64,000 nt of DNA, taken from Clavaria fumosa (taxonomy: Eukaryota > Basidiomycota > Agaricomycetes > Agaricales > Clavariaceae). Shown here one piece after another: positions 43,787 through 55,935 of the stretch. A program made the translations under genes and the position numbers. A model generated the notes under the pieces. That model worked only from the letters and a program-made list of their open reading frames with translations, did not search any database and was not told the origin of the DNA. How positions within the stretch are numbered: position 1 is the stretch's first letter; each line of letters starts with the position of its first letter. The stretch lies in the NCBI GenBank assembly GCA_951802425.1, contig OX637801.1, positions 1,922,001 to 1,986,000 of the forward strand, written 5' to 3'.

Positions 43787-44140
43787 ATGAATCATCCTCC
43801 ACAGCAGCCTCTTCCGAGCGCAACGCACGCCAAGAACGCGCTTTACGTGCGACTACAACGCAGCCTGACGCGTTTGACAAACGCGGTCGCCCAAATGGCG
43901 GACCTATGTGAGCTGCTCCAGGTTGATCTTGACTCTATGAGGAGACTTGGCGGTTTGCATGCGGCTCAGTTGCGTATCCCTTTTTTTTTAAAAAAAAAAG
44001 AGCTGGCATTGGTAGAACTAATAGATTGTTCTTCGATTGATTGGTTTAGGTTTATGGCGGTCGCGTTGAACTTGAATGAAATGCTAGAGGCTGGGACGCA
44101 GGAGAGGGCGACGAGTGCGGGAGAAGAAGTCGAGCGATGA
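43787..44140 (+). CDS. HSK3: DASH complex subunit Hsk3-like
   Basis: DASH/Dam1 is the fungal ring complex that couples kinetochores to spindle microtubules; Hsk3 is one of its smallest subunits. I read exons 43787-43968 and 44050-44140, 90 aa in phase. The conserved part is one helix followed by a turn: YVRLQRSLTRLTNAVAQMAD, then DLDSMRRLGGLHAAQ joined to FMAVALNLNEM. This corresponds to the family's QLxxLGxxHxxLFMA pattern. An upstream in-frame ATG at 43709 exists, but 43787 fits the short family N-terminus better. The intron holds T9 and A10 homopolymer runs. Confidence 0.75.
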   Translation: MNHPPQQPLPSATHAKNALYVRLQRSLTRLTNAVAQMADLCELLQVDLDSMRRLGGLHAAQLRIPFFLKKKELALVELIDCSSIDWFRFMAVALNLNEMLEAGTQERATSAGEEVER

Positions 44141-44497
44141 CACCATTCACATCGTTTGCTCACTCTCGGCTTTGGTCTAGGTTTATGCTTTGGCGAGATA
44201 CCATAAGGACACTGCCAAGTTGTACAGTATGTATTTTGTATAAAATAAAATAAAAGGCGGCGACGTGGTTTGTTTGTTTGGTTTTGCCTGCTCCGTGGCA
44301 GGTAACTCGTCGACTCTCCGCCTAACGTTATACCAATTTCATCCCATCCCATCCTCGCTAGCAAAACGGACCAGGGGTTCGAAGCAGACACTCGGCTCAC
44401 CTCCAATCATTGTTATTGTTTTCTTCTGTGTCGGGGAACCAACTTTTTTAGAACTCCCGTTTTCTTTACTATCATTTATTAATATTGGCTTTGCGCA
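44141..44497. other. Intergenic region between HSK3 and VRG4
   Basis: It contains an AATAAAATAAA-like stretch near 44243 that could serve 3' end formation of HSK3, and the VRG4 promoter. Nothing else is recognised. Confidence 0.4.
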
Positions 44498-46264
44498 ATG
44501 GCTGCCAACGGACGCCGGACCCTTGTTGGCGATGACGAAGGCGGCGGCGACCATGACTTCATAGACGCGAAGAAGGCTATCACAAAGGGGGTGCGCCAAG
44601 AGGGGCCTCCAAGTGAGGCTTATTTTTCTTCCCCTTCAATTCCCAATGGATGCTGATTGGTGTCTGCCCCCCCTTACCGTCGTCAGTCGCGCCAATCATA
44701 TGCTACTGTCTTGCCTCTATCATGATGACGCTTGCGAATAAGGTGCACGAAATACTTAGTGTGCCTTACCCCAAAGCCCATATTTTCGCTGAAAAGACCG
44801 ACAGTTTGTGGTGTCCGGGACGGACTTCTCGATGAATTTCTTGCTGCTATGTATTCAGGCATCCGTGTCCGTGTCTTGCGTGTGGGCAGTGAAGAGGGCT
44901 GGGGTTATCACGTTCAGGGAGTTCGACCTCCAAGATGCCAAGGCGTGGTTCCCAGTGAGCTTCATGCTCGTGGGCGTCATCTATACTGGTTCAAAGAGCT
45001 TGGTGAGTTGCCTTTCTTGGTCGTGTTAAGGGAAGTTTCATTCTGTTCTTCTCTGGCGGAAATAGCAATATCTGAGTATACCAGTGTATACCATTTTTAA
45101 GAACCTCACGATAATACTCGTCGTACGTTCCTTTTAATACTTCCCAACTCCTCCTTTGAAGCCGATGTATGTCTTACTTTATTGTTCCCCCCAAGGCGTA
45201 CGGTGAAGTCCTATGGTTCGGGGGAAAGGTGACGGCCTTGACACTAGTTTCCTTCGTGTTCATGGTGAGATGGATGGTATCTGTGACGTAAGCATTCTCA
45301 CTGTGCATGTCGCTTCAGGTTCTCTCTTCCCTGTTGGCGGCGTGGCCCGACGTCAGGAGCGCTCTGGGAGGTTCTGCGCCAGCCACGGGTAGCTTCGCCC
45401 CCCTGACAGACACGATGCAACTGTTGTCGAAGCTGAATGTGGGGTATGTATGGATCCTCGTCAATTGCATCGCCAGTGCTACCTATGTGGGTGCTCTCGA
45501 TGGTCTACGTTCTTCCCCTTCATTCGTACCTCAAGAAGGAACCACGTTTTGTTGATGGGCTATTGGCATCTTGGTTGTGTAGGTGCTATCGATGCGACAA
45601 CGAATTAAGGGGACTGGGTTTTCGGACTGGGACACGATGTTTTACAACAATCTGCTGTCGATACCCGTTTTGGCGATGTTCTCAATCTCGCTGGAAGATT
45701 GGGGATGGGAAAATTTGACACGTAATTTGTGAGCCCTTCATCTTTCTCCCCTGTTCTGTCTTGAGTATTGTGTTTTGGGAGACGGTAATACTGATGAGCC
45801 GGAGGATTTAGTCCAGCTGAGACACGGGCGGTGCTTTTGTCTGCCATTGCATTTTCGGGCGCTACTGCAGTAGGAATTTCGTTCACGACGGCATGGTGCG
45901 TGCGCGCAACGAGCAGTACGACATACAGGTCTGTGATTGACAATTTTGATTGTTTTACAACGAAAAGTTGCAAATGAAAATGGCTGACTACTTTTTTTTT
46001 TTTCAAATATGCTACAGTATGGTAGGTGCCTTGAACAAGTTACCGGTCGCAGCGTCTGGGATGATCTTTTTCGGGGAAGCGGTGACGACGGGATCAGTGT
46101 CCGCGGTGTGTGTGGGTTTCGTAGCTGGGATATTATATGCGGTGGCAAAGGACCGACAGCGGCGGGATTCTCGGCATTATCTTGGACAGCAACATCTTCG
46201 ACATGGACGACGGACGGTGGGGGTGGGCTCAATCATTCCATTGAGTTTACGGAGGCCGTCGTGA
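44498..46264 (+). CDS. VRG4: Golgi GDP-mannose transporter
   Basis: This multi-pass nucleotide-sugar transporter exchanges GDP-mannose for GMP in the Golgi, supplying cell-wall mannan and glycolipid mannosylation. I read nine exons: 44498-44612, 44687-44742, 44805-45002, 45066-45122, 45196-45264, 45319-45486, 45583-45728, 45812-45928 and 46018-46264. All are in phase and give 390 aa. Signature motifs are present: [15 protein letters not shown], the substrate-contacting FYNN and GALNK motifs, and [20 protein letters not shown] in the last helix. About ten hydrophobic segments are seen. The tail is longer than usual and basic ([20 protein letters not shown]). Confidence 0.95.
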
Positions 46265-46802
46265 CCCTTTCTGTTTTGGGTAGCCTATACGTATAGCGTG
46301 GCTTAGAATCCGTGTCGCGAACGTGGTCGCCCTGTAAGGCATAGGCGCGTGCTTACCTCTGAAACGATGATCGATCATGATCAACAACATATGGTGCTCA
46401 GCCGCCACCAGGGCAGCGGCGTTGGATGGAGAACGACGGCCCATGCGTAGGATAGGCTCAGACTACAACCACAATCCACCTTAACTTCAACCACCATTAT
46501 CCATCCACCTTGTCTGTTGAATACTGCAGAATCCCTTGACCATTGCGCTATCGGCACATCCAACACCTCCTACAGGTTCCGTTCCCGTGTTTTGCCTGCT
46601 GTTTCCCCCAGCCCCTTCCTGACCCCTCCTTCCTCTCTCCCAACGCAAATCGAAAGAAATCTTAATCGCAACAACCACCTGCCCCGGAGAGATAAACCGC
46701 CCGAAAATTGAGCTTGGAATCCCCACCACGAACCCACGATCGAGCCAAGTCCAATCAAACCCCCCAAGCATAACCAGTAGCATAAAGCCTTCAACGAAGA
46801 CC
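46265..46802. promoter_or_regulatory. VRG4-PYC intergenic region, PYC promoter and leader
   Basis: No gene is seen. It includes the palindrome ATGATCGATCAT near 46367 and a C/T-rich stretch at 46600-46690, just upstream of the PYC leader. Pyrimidine-rich promoters are common in basidiomycetes. Confidence 0.35.
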
Positions 46803-49800
46803 ATGTCTTCTACCAAACCTTCTGTACAAGCAGACCCGTCCACCGCATCGTCCAACTCGCTTCACCCGCCGAGGCTCGCGCCTTTGTTCGCGATGACGCC
46901 CAGTGCGCCTGGCACACCCGTGCACTCCATTCAGACCATGCGCAGGAAATCGGCCGGGCACAGCGGCCCCTTGACGAAAATCCTCGTTGCTAACAGAGGC
47001 GTACGTTCGGTCCTTCCCCATCCCAATAGATGATAGTTTGTGCTCATGATATGAGGTGTCTGTCTCTTTCCTAGGAAATCGCGATCCGGGTATTCCGCAC
47101 AGCCCACGAGCTCGCAATGCACACTGTCGCTATATATTCGTATGAGGATAGGATGTCAGCGCACCGTCAAAAGGTTTGGATCATCCATCTTCTATATCTT
47201 CTGTTTGCCCTTTCTTCTGTCCCCTCTCCTTCTGCGTCTGTTCCGGATCTTGTAAGCTGACGATGACGCGTACCCGTCGCCTGTGACGCGGCATCAATTA
47301 CAGGCCGACGAAGCTTATCAAGTTGGCAAAGGTCTCACGCCCGTGGGCGCTTATCTTGCTCAAGACCATATCATCAGGATTGCTATTGAGCATGGCGTCG
47401 ACATGATCCATCCTGGGTAAGAAATCCATCTATATATTCGCTTTTTGGGAGGGAGAGTTCTATTGAGTTCGAGCTTACACTTGGCGTTCTTTCGGATCGC
47501 AGGTATGGCTTCCTTTCCGAGAACGCCGAGTTCGCGAGGAAAGTTGAGCAGGCGGGCATCGCGTTCGTTGGTCCCTCGCCCGAGGTCATTGACAAACTGG
47601 GTGACAAGACCAAGGCACGCACTGTCGGTATGAAGAAAATTCTTACTCCTAGACTGGGTTTCCTTGCTCACCTTTTCTGACAATTTACAGCGATGCAGGT
47701 CGGCGTACCGGTAGTTCCTGGCACTCCGGGTCCCGTAGCAACGTACCAAGAAGGAGACTCATTCATCAAAGAATATGGCTTTCCAGGCAAGGGCAGCCTC
47801 CGCGGGCCTGTTTACACCAACATTTGACACGTCCTTCTAAACAACAGTGATCATCAAAGCCGCGATGGGCGGCGGGGGGCGAGGGATGCGGGTCGTGCGC
47901 GAGCCATCGGAGTTCCCTAATGCGTTCGATCGAGCCGTGAGCGAGGCCAAGTCGGCGTTTGGCGATGGCACGGTGTTCATCGAGCGGTTCTTGGAGCGCC
48001 CGCGCCACATTGAAGTACAAATACTCGCGGACGCGGCGGGGAACACGATACATCTGTTCGAGCGCGACTGCTCCGTGCAGCGTCGCCACCAGAAGGTCGT
48101 CGAGGTGGCTCCCGCGACGCATCTTCCTGAGGAGGTGCGCCAGGCGATCTTGGCGGACGCCATTCGCCTCGCAGTCAGTGTGGGTTATCGGAACGCCGGC
48201 ACAGCCGAATTCTTGGTCGACCAGATGGGCAGGCATTATTTCATTGAGATCAACCCCCGTATCCAAGTCGAGCACACTATTACTGGTGAGTAATCGATTG
48301 CTCGTTTGTCTGCCGCTATTTCTCACGCGTTGTGCGTGTCCCCACGAATCGCGCAGAGGAAATCACCGGGATCGACATCGTCGCGGCACAGATCCAAATT
48401 GCGGCTGGGGCAACGCTGCCACAGCTCGGACTAACACAGGAGGCGATCTCGCGCCGCGGGTACGCGATCCAATGCCGTGTGACAACTGAAGACGCGGCCC
48501 AGAACTTCCAGCCAGACACTGGCAAAATTGAGGTATATCGCAGCGCGGGTGGCAACGGCGTCCGTCTTGATGCGAGTTCTGGCTTTGCCGGTGCTCAGAT
48601 TACGGTTCGTGGTTTCGTATTACTGTCTTGGTTTCCCTCTTTTCCACCATTCTGATTCTGGTTGTTGGTGCTGGATTAGCCTCACTACGATAGCTTGTTG
48701 GTCAAGTGCACGGTCAGCGGAACGACGTATGAAGTTGCCCGTCGTAAAATGCTGCGTGCGCTTGTTGAGTTCCGAATTCGGGGCGTCAAGGTCGGTTTTT
48801 TGCGTGTTGTTTGACTGCTGAAACCATGGCTCACTTTGTTCTCCAATAAAGACCAATATTCCGTTCTTATTCCGTCTCTTGACACACGATGTCTTCATTG
48901 GAGGGAAGACTTGGACTACGGTTAGCGATGATCTGTCCTCTTGTTTCTAATGCACGAAGCGAATAAAATCTACACTCCTTTTCTTATGCCAAAGTTCATC
49001 GACGACACTCCTGAACTGTTCAAGTTGGTACAAAGCCAGAACCGCGCGCAAAAGTTGTTGGCGTACCTGGGAGATCTTGCGGTCAACGGTAGCTCCATCA
49101 TGGGTCAAAATGTCGGTCTTCTAGGCTTGCCAAATTTGGATTGCGACTAATCTCTCTTGTTGTCTCCACATTTATACAGGGTGAGCCAGGTCTCAAGACT
49201 GAGGTTATCATTCCCAAATTCCAGAACCGCGAGGACCCCGTCAATGGCCAGCCGCTTGACGCGTCGCTGCCGTGCCAGGTCGGGTGGCGCAACATCATTG
49301 TGGAGCATGGGCCGGAGGCATTCGCCAAAGCCGTGCGGGCGTACCCGGGGACGTTGATCATGGACACAACATGGAGAGATGCTCACCAGTCACTGCTGGC
49401 AACGCGCCTGCGTACGGTCGACATGATGAACATTGCGCGGGAGACGAGCTACGCACTCGCAAACGCATATAGCCTCGAGTGCTGGGGCGGTGCGACGTTT
49501 GACGTTGCGATGCGCTTCTTGTACGAAGATCCGTGGGAGCGTCTGGTAAGACTTTTAATTCTTCCTTCCGGCCCTTGCGCTTAATTATTGTTATTTTAAA
49601 AACTACTCGCGCTTCCGCAGCGCTGTCTTCGTAAACTTGTGCCTAATATTCCATTCCAAGCTTTGGTGCGCGGTGCCAACGGTGTTGGATACACAAGTTA
49701 CCCGTACGTAACTACTATTTGTTTTCGAGTACCTATTTCCTGATTACCGGCTTCCGCCGCAGGGATAACGCCATCTACGACTTCTCTAAGAAGGCGGTTG

Positions 49801-52285
49801 AGAATGGTCTCGATATCTTTAGGGTGTTCGACTCTTTGAATTATTTTGGTGCGTTAATTCATTCTGTCCTTTTCCTCTCCAAAGCCTCATTTGTTGTCGT
49901 CTCATGCAGAAAACGTCAGCAATCTATGTTCCATTCCTCGCATTCGAATGTGATCTAACGGCTGGTTTTGCTGCAGATGAAACTTGGCATAGACGCGGCC
50001 AAGAAGGCGGGTGGTGTCTGCGAAGCGGTTGTGTGCTACAGCGGCGACGTTGCCTCTCCGAAGGAAAAGAAGTACACCCTCAAGTACTATCTGGACTTCG
50101 TCGAGCAGCTCGTCAACGAAGGCATACACGTGCTGGGCATCAAGGACATGGCTGGCCTTTTGAAGCCAGAGGCCGCGAAGATGTAAGAGCCCCTAGATGG
50201 TGGTCCAACACATTGGCCCTTCTTTCATGCTCAATCGTCTTTCTTTTTCGTTTTCGCTCTTCCAACCAGACTCGTTGGTGCATTGAGGCGGAAATACCCT
50301 GACCTGCCGATCCATGTCCACTCGCATGATACAGCGGGCATAGCGACTGCTAGCATGCTCGCGTGCGCAGCGGCCGGTGCAGATGTCATCGACGTCGCTA
50401 TCGACAGTACGTACCTTTATTTGACCAAAAAGCTTGCAATTCATCGACAATCCATTATAGGCATGTCCGGTCTGACCTCCCAGCCATCGATGGGTGCGGT
50501 GTGCATGGCGCTCGAACAGACGAGCCTGGGAACTGGCATCCGCTTTGAGGACATCCAGGCACTCAACCTGTATTGGAGCCAGGTCCGTATACTGTACAGC
50601 TGCTTCGAAGCCAACGTACGTGCCTCGGACTCGAGTGTGTTTGATCACGAGATGCCGGGTGGGCAGTACACGAACCTGATGGTGAGTCCTAAAACATTGA
50701 CGAACGGAGCGCCATACAGACCAGTTCACGGCCTGCTGTGGCACCCCCTCGCTTTTCTTTCGACTGATATTGTTACTAATGTGGTCCTTTGTGATAGTTC
50801 CAAGCAGCGCAACTGGGCCTCGGCACACAATGGACAGGTATTCATTCACAATCATTTTGGGTGCTGTGAGGTCATACTGATCCACGCAGTCATTAAGCAG
50901 AAGTATATAGAGGCAAACGAGCTGGTATGCCAACACTCTTCTTTGACATTGGGTACTGAACTGAAAGCGTTTTCTAAGTGTGGCAATATTATCAAGGCAC
51001 GATGGCAAGCTTCATGTATGATTACGGGATCTCATTGTTGCTCTCTCTCGCGCAGGTTACACCATCGTCGAAGGTCGTGGGCGACTTTGCTCAGTGGATG
51101 ACATCAAACAGCCTTTCGAAGAAAGACGTGGAGGAGCGCGCAGATACCCTAGATTTCCCGTCTTCCGTCGTAGAATTTTTCCAGGGATACCTAGGACAGC
51201 CTGTTGGCGGTTTCCCAGAGCCACTGCGGACTAAGATCATTCGTAATAAGCCAAGAATCGACGGTCGGCCTGGCACCACGATGGCACCATTAGATTTCAG
51301 GAAGATCAAGGCGGAGCTGCGAGCCAAGTACGGCAAGCACATTACGGACGCGGACGTTTCGTCATATGTCATGTATCCCAAGGTATGTTTCGCTTCTTAA
51401 GCCTGTCATGGGACTGGGTTGACAAGCTTTCCAAAATTTTCTAGGTCTTTGACGAATACCAAGGATTCATCTCGAAGTACGGTGATCTGAGGTAATAAGC
51501 GAAACTCTTGAGAGGTGTAGATCTCGTTTCCTGAACTCCAATCCTTTATAGCGTTATCCCGACTCGCTACTTCCTGGGTCGTCCGGAAGTGGGCGAGGAA
51601 ATGCATATTTCCATTGAACAAGGCAAAATGCTCATTATCCGACTCATGGCCGTCGGGCCTGTGGTAGAGGGTCAGGCGCAGCGCGATGTCTGGTTTGAAG
51701 TGAATGGCGAGGTGAGTGCCCTGATTGCCATGGTTTCCTATCGAAATGTTTCGAAGGCGACAGGTGTCGTTGACCTGTTACTCACTGCCACTCGCAGGTG
51801 CGGGCCGTGTCTATTGATGACAAAAATTCTGCTGTAGAGACTGTATCGCGGGAGAAAGCCACCTCGGATCCTGGCTCAGTCGGGGCGGCTATGTCGGGTG
51901 TCGTTGTAGAGGTGCGCGTCAAGGAAGGCCAAGAAATCAAGAAGGGTGATCCAATCTGTGGTATGTCTCATCCTCTATTATCCGAGAAGAGCTCCAGACT
52001 CAATTGGTGTCTGAATTTTTTCAGTGTTGAGTGCAATGAAGGCAAGTTGATATAGAAAACTTTGGGAATGGCAGTCCTTTCTCATTGTTTGTGAACTAGA
52101 TGGAATCCGCCGTGAGTGCACCCGTTTCTGGGCACGTCAAACGCGTCGTGGTACAAGAAGGTGAGGCACTGATCGCTAAGCACCTGCCACCCCACCCTTT
52201 TCTAACCAGCCGAATCTTCGCTTCTCTCTTACATCCAGGGGATTCAATCAATCAGGGCGACTTGACGGCGGAGATCGTCCACTGA
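46803..52285 (+). CDS. PYC1: Pyruvate carboxylase
   Basis: This biotin enzyme makes oxaloacetate from pyruvate, bicarbonate and ATP. I can join 26 exons into one protein of roughly 1,190 aa. The order is: disordered N-terminus, biotin carboxylase ([51 protein letters not shown]), carboxyltransferase ([56 protein letters not shown]), the PYC tetramerisation region, and the biotin carrier domain with AMKMES. Two introns use GC donors (47787-47847 and 52042-52099). Residues Glu-Asn before MKLGIDAAK require a 5-nt exon at 49910-49914. No mitochondrial presequence is evident, so a cytosolic location is likely, as in other fungi. Confidence 0.96.
49910..49914 (+). other. 5-nt microexon of pyruvate carboxylase
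   Basis: The frame before it ends NYF plus one G at 49848 and the frame after it starts ATG AAA at 49977. Only AAAAC between 'catgcag' and GTCAGC restores the frame, giving the conserved Glu-Asn. Skipping it would shift the frame. Confidence 0.8.
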
Positions 52286-52949
52286 CGTGTGCAGAGACGT
52301 TTTTTCGATGGAGCCAAATGATGCTCTTGCAAAGTGTAATAACAAATGAATTATTTACGGATGAGAGATGTTGCCGTCTCTCGTTCTTTCCTTTTGTACC
52401 CCGTCTTCGGATATCGGGTCCTCTTCGTCTGTGGGTCGTCGACCCTGCAATCGTTCGCAAGGCTGAAGAGCTCGGATCACGGGAGCTTGAAGCGTGTTGG
52501 CATTTCTGGGAAGATGGACAGGAACGGACCGATCATATATGAATTGTTGAGATGTGTGCGTATGTTGTGATGTGACGATGGTAAAAAAAAAAAAAGAAGT
52601 CGTCTTCTTGCCGCTCTGATGTTCTGCGAGTGAACCCCTTGTAAATTGTGACTAGGAAAGCGGGTTGGTTTCTGATCAGCTATTATATTCAAAACGTGCG
52701 ATAGGCTCAAGCGTACACGTAAAATATTTGTCTTTGAGTACCTCGCGTTGAAGGGATGGGTTTACTTTCGCGGACAAGGGGGTTAAGGGTTGGGACAGAG
52801 TAACGTATAGCCGCCCGTTCACATTTACAATTTCACATTGATCTACAAATTCATTGGACAAAGTCACAGAAAGGACCAAGGAACAAAAACAAAAAAAGAG
52901 AGAGGGGGGGGGAAGGGAAGGAAGGGGTTTGTCGTCTTCCTTTTCCCGG
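52286..52949. other. Intergenic region between convergent PYC and NMO genes
   Basis: It holds the 3' untranslated regions of both genes. A poly-A run lies at 52583-52595 and a G/A-rich tract at 52880-52930. No further gene is seen. Confidence 0.45.
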
Positions 52950-54450
52950 TCAAGGTTGCTCACGGATCAGACCCTGTGCAGCCTTGAGATGGTCGACCGC
53001 CTGCTGATGGAGTTCGAGAACAACGTCCTGAGTTCAAGTCCAGCAATCAGAATAATCAGATGGTGGCTCCACCACACACACACCCCCACACGCCATTCAA
53101 GGTGGAGAGACAGAGAAGATTCCCCTCCCCCCCCCCCCCCCCCCCCTTGGTGTCAAACTCACCTGCGCAGGGTCCACCGCGTCCATCAAATCCACGCCCG
53201 TGCCAGCCCACACCACTAGCCGACCAGGGTCGCCCTCCTCCGCGCCCTCGCGGAGCTCCTTCCCCAGCTCGTCCAGGCTCGCGCAGCCGCGCTCATACGC
53301 GTCAACAGCAGCCATCCGCAGCGCCCGTCCGTCAACCCCGCGCGGCCAGCCCAGCGCGCGCGCGCGGTCAATCGCGGACGTCCGCGCCGTCGTCGTCGAC
53401 GCCCGCGCGGCGCCGCCGGGGCGCGCGCGCAGCAGCAGCTGCTTCTGCTGCTCCGAGTAGAGGCTCTCCGGGGTGAGCAGGAAGCGCGTGCCGAAGACGG
53501 CGCCGTCGACTCCGAGCGCGAGCATGCACGCGAGGTGGGCGCCGGTCGCGAGCCCGCCCGCTGCGAGCAGCGGCGGGGCGTCTGCGCGTGGCAGCGCGGA
53601 GAGGATGGAGGATACGAGGGTAAGCAGGGGCGGGGCCGTCGCGCTGCCGTGTCCGCCGGATTCGATGCCTTGAGGCCGTGTCAGAACGGGGGATAGATAA
53701 TATTTTTTGTTAATGCGTTTGAAAACAAACTTTGCGCGACAAGGCAGTCGACCTTCCAGTCGTTCACGGCAGTGAGGGCATCTTCGAGCGAGCCCACCTG
53801 GACGAAGACGTGCGTCTTCTTCTTCGTCTTGCTCGTGCCGTTCTTGATGTCGTCCTCTCGGTCGCGTCGCCTGACGAACTCAACCCACTTCCCGACATCG
53901 TCTCCGCACGCGAACCAGATAGCCTTGACCCCGCTATCCAGCGCCACAGAGAGGAGCTCTTCGGCTGGTCTGCCTAGCTGCTCAAGCTGCCAGCAGAGGA
54001 ACCCCACTCCGATATCGGGACCGGGGCCGAAGACGGGGGGCAGGCCACGTTGGAGTACCTCGCGGGCAGTCTTTATCTCGGCCTTAAACTCGTCCGTTTT
54101 GTTGAGGTAGGTTCCTTTGTTTGTTGGGGGCACGGGTTGAGGCCCTGAGGTTCCAAAATAGGGGGTATCCGAGCAAACGTACCAGCTCCGATAAAGCCAA
54201 AGCCTCCAGCGGCGGAGACGCGCCCCGCGAGAAGCCCCCCCGCGGCTCCAGCCATTGGAGCGCATACCTGACATCAGGATCAGAACCGATGATCGTAGAG
54301 TCAAGATAACATGAATTGTCACGGACGATGGGGGTGCGAATTCCTTTTTTAAAAACAACCTCGTTTAGAACATCCCAACGGAAACGAAGTTAAGCTTATG
54401 CTTATTTACTCACCTAAAAGTCGAGTTAGTTTCGTGCTGAAAGAAGACAT
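52950..54450 (-). CDS. Nitronate monooxygenase (2-nitropropane dioxygenase family)
   Basis: This FMN enzyme oxidises toxic alkyl nitronates such as propionate-3-nitronate. I read exons 54450-54414, 54343-54327, 54267-54183, 54114-53731, 53668-53163 and 53027-52950, all in phase, 368 aa. The N-terminus MSSFSTKLTRLLG joins IRTPIV, then CAPMAGAAGGLLAGRVSAAG and GGFGFIGAG (FMN binding). VAQSIESGGHG carries the catalytic-type histidine, and LLAAGGLATGAHLACMLALG and GVDGAVFGTRFLLTPES complete the TIM barrel. Exon 2 is only 17 nt. The last intron contains a long C tract. The gene is divergent from SmB. Confidence 0.92.
53126..53147. repeat. Poly-C tract in the last NMO intron
   Basis: An almost pure run of C (poly-G on the coding strand) inside the intron 53162-53028, preceded by CCCTC. 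Such a run is prone to length change and sequencing error. Confidence 0.85.
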
Positions 54451-55065
54451 GGAAGGCGAGCGACGGGGAGAATGGACGATGTCTGAAGTTGCCTTTTTAT
54501 TCTCCACCCCGTGTGTGCCAGTTCCTGGGACTAAGTGCGATAAGCAGACAAACTCGCTGGGGAATTTGGCACGGTACCGAGAGTCAGAGCTATCCCGAGA
54601 CAACACGAGCCCACAACGACAGACCTTGCGAAGAGAGCACGACCACGTGATCATATGACAGAGTCCGGCGACCATCTCACATGTCGTGGCTGTCGCTGGA
54701 AAATCATCAGACGTTCAGATACAGTAATGCGTTGTGTCCCCCATTCGTTCAAAGCTTGGGGGAGCCAGGATTTTGGGTGTTCGTGTTACAGCTTACAGGC
54801 GAATGTGTGGTGGAAACGAATCATTTGGGCTGCCGGGGGCTTGCCCCTGTGATCGTACAGCTCATATCTCGAGCGACCTGGTTAAGAAGGAGGCAGTCTA
54901 GTGGCCGAGGAAAGGGCGAGATGAGGAGAAGGAGAAGTACTGCGGAGAAGACATCACGGTAAGGAGTACATTGGTTGGCCACAAACAACCCCAAATACCG
55001 ATTTTCTGGACAAGCGCGTCGTCGTCGTCTGCACTGTCTTCGTCGTCCGCTCATCGCTGCAAAAA
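54451..55065. promoter_or_regulatory. Bidirectional promoter region between NMO and SmB
   Basis: A 615-bp divergent intergenic region without a gene. It contains a CACGTG E-box at 54644-54649. No TATA box is clear. Confidence 0.4.
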
Positions 55066-55935
55066 ATGGTCAGGCTCCCCATTTCTCTTTCACCGTCGAG
55101 GACTCACAGCCTCTCACTAATACGGGCCCCCCTTTTCCAGCCTCCTCCCAAATCCAAAGGCGGACGGATGCTCGGCCTGATCAACTGGCGGCTGAAAGTG
55201 ACGATCAACGACGGGCGGGCGCTGACGGGCCAGATGCTCGCGTTCGACCGGCACATGAACCTCGTCCTAGCCGACTGCGAGGAGTTCCGGCGCGTGCGCC
55301 CCAAAAAGAAGAAGCCCGCCCCGGGGGCCGCCGGCGCGGCCGCCATGGACGACGGCCCCGCCCTCGAGCAGGAGATCAAGCGCACCCTCGGGCTCGTCAT
55401 CATCCGCGGCGAGATCGTCGTCAGCCTCACCGTCGTCGGGCCCCCGCCTGTCGTAGACGACGACAAGAAGAGCACGGTACGCCCCCCCACCCCCTTTTTT
55501 TTTCGCGCTTCCCCGCGCTGCCCCGTTCCACGAGCGCTGACGTGCGCCTCTCTAGCTTCCTGTCGGCCCGGGTCGGGGCATGCCTGCCGGCCGTGGGATC
55601 GGGATGATGCCCCCGAGTACGTGTCTTCCTTATTTCTCCGGCGGCCGGCGACGTCGCGCTGACGGCTTGTCTGTTTCTCCTTCGCGTCCGCAGTGGGTGG
55701 GGCCCCCCCGCTAATGCGCCCCCCGATGCCGTTCCCTCCTCCAGGCATGGCAGGTCCACCACCCGGTATGCGGCCACCTGGTTTCCCGCCTGGCATGCCC
55801 TTCCCACCGCCAGGCTTCTCGCTCCCTCCCCCAGGGTGAGTCTAGCCGGCTTTATTTCTCCAACCGCTGTTTCTTTTTCATTTATTAACCGACGTCATGG
55901 TTCCCCCCTTCAGATTCCAACCCCCTCCGTCTTGA
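55066..55935 (+). CDS. SMB1: Small nuclear ribonucleoprotein SmB
   Basis: This core Sm-ring protein of the U1, U2, U4 and U5 snRNPs is essential for splicing. I read exons 55066-55068, 55141-55476, 55556-55616, 55694-55835 and 55914-55935, 187 aa. Sm1 motif: GLINWRLKVTINDGRALTGQ, MLAFDRHMNLVLADCEEF. Sm2 motif: KRTLGLVIIRGEIVVSLTV. The Gly/Met/Pro-rich tail (RGMPAGRGIG, PPPGMRPPGFPPGMPFPPPG) is typical of SmB. Exon 1 is just the ATG. The first intron is 72 nt, in frame and stop-free, so its retention would add 24 residues. Confidence 0.95.
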
